Positions 35,295-35,394 of a stretch of DNA of 35,394 nucleotides are shown here, piece by piece. Every line of letters starts with the position of its first letter. Position 1 is the first letter of the stretch. Origin of the DNA: Bacteroides sp. (GTDB lineage: Bacteria; Bacteroidota; Bacteroidia; Bacteroidales; Bacteroidaceae); contig SUXW01000013.1 in assembly GCA_015060765.1 (NCBI GenBank), positions 39,821 through 75,214 on the forward strand, given 5' to 3'. The translations under genes were made by a program, and so were the position numbers. Under the pieces are notes generated by a model. It was not told the DNA's origin. It saw only the letters and a list, made by a program, of their open reading frames with translations, and did not search any database.

Positions 35295-35394
35295 ATGAAT
35301 CTAAAAGAAATGGCAAGAAAAGCCTTCTCAACTATGTTGTTGAGTATGGTGTGCGCGGTTGCTTTCGCGCAGACTGCTACCGGTGTTGTAAAAG
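35295..35394 (+). CDS. SusC-family TonB-dependent transporter, N-terminus only (pair 4)
   Basis: Only the first 33 codons are in the window. The signal peptide MNLKEMARKAFSTMLLSMVC, cleaved after AVAFAQ, and the following TATGVVK are closely related to those of susC 2 and 3. The last of these residues begin the regulatory-like domain (GVVKDATGEP in the paralogues). Leader and start codon context (TTAATAACTATAAAAA, then ATGAATCTAA) are shared with susC 2. A susD should follow outside the window. Confidence 0.85.
   Translation, partial: MNLKEMARKAFSTMLLSMVCAVAFAQTATGVVK

Overview
The window looks like a pectin (homogalacturonan-type) utilisation locus from a Bacteroidota gut-type bacterium, order Bacteroidales (Bacteroides, Phocaeicola, Prevotella or Segatella; I cannot resolve the genus). 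The evidence is three complete SusC/SusD outer-membrane pairs and a fourth susC start, Bacteroidota-type promoters (TTTG, a spacer of about 19, then TAnnTTTG), lipoproteins with an acidic residue close after the lipidated cysteine, BACON domains, and a set of GH28, GH105, CE8 and PL1 pectin enzymes. I saw no rRNA, tRNA, insertion sequence or CRISPR array.

Layout. Bases 1-313 hold a 41-bp tandem repeat array and a fold-back hairpin. Next come a secreted SGNH hydrolase (+) and a convergent secreted GH28 polygalacturonase (-). A Dna2-like PD-(D/E)XK nuclease/SF1 helicase (+), probably unrelated to pectin, ends at a bidirectional terminator. A minus-strand operon (9541 down to 5701) carries a GatC-like permease, a KduI isomerase with a signal peptide, and an ExuT-like hexuronate transporter. 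A divergent plus-strand operon (9815-14345) carries a GH105-CE8 fusion and a BACON-PL1 pectate lyase lipoprotein. From 14553 to 29552 lie two mirror-image operons of susC, susD and a beta-helix-type lipoprotein, divergent from a shared control region at 22238-22609. A third susC/susD pair follows (29803-34944), then the start of a fourth susC at 35295, cut by the window end.

Inferred working model. Surface PL1, helped by CE8 demethylation, cleaves pectin. SusC/SusD pairs and their partner lipoproteins import oligosaccharides. In the periplasm GH28 and GH105 release galacturonate and unsaturated galacturonate. The latter opens to 5-keto-4-deoxyuronate, which KduI isomerises. ExuT-like and GatC-like carriers would then move monomers into the cytoplasm. 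The most unusual points are the exported-looking KduI, the GatC permease without other PTS parts, and the paired palindromes at the susC control regions. No sensor or regulator gene (HTCS, SusR, sigma/anti-sigma) and no KduD, KdgK or KdgA is present in the window, so these must lie elsewhere.
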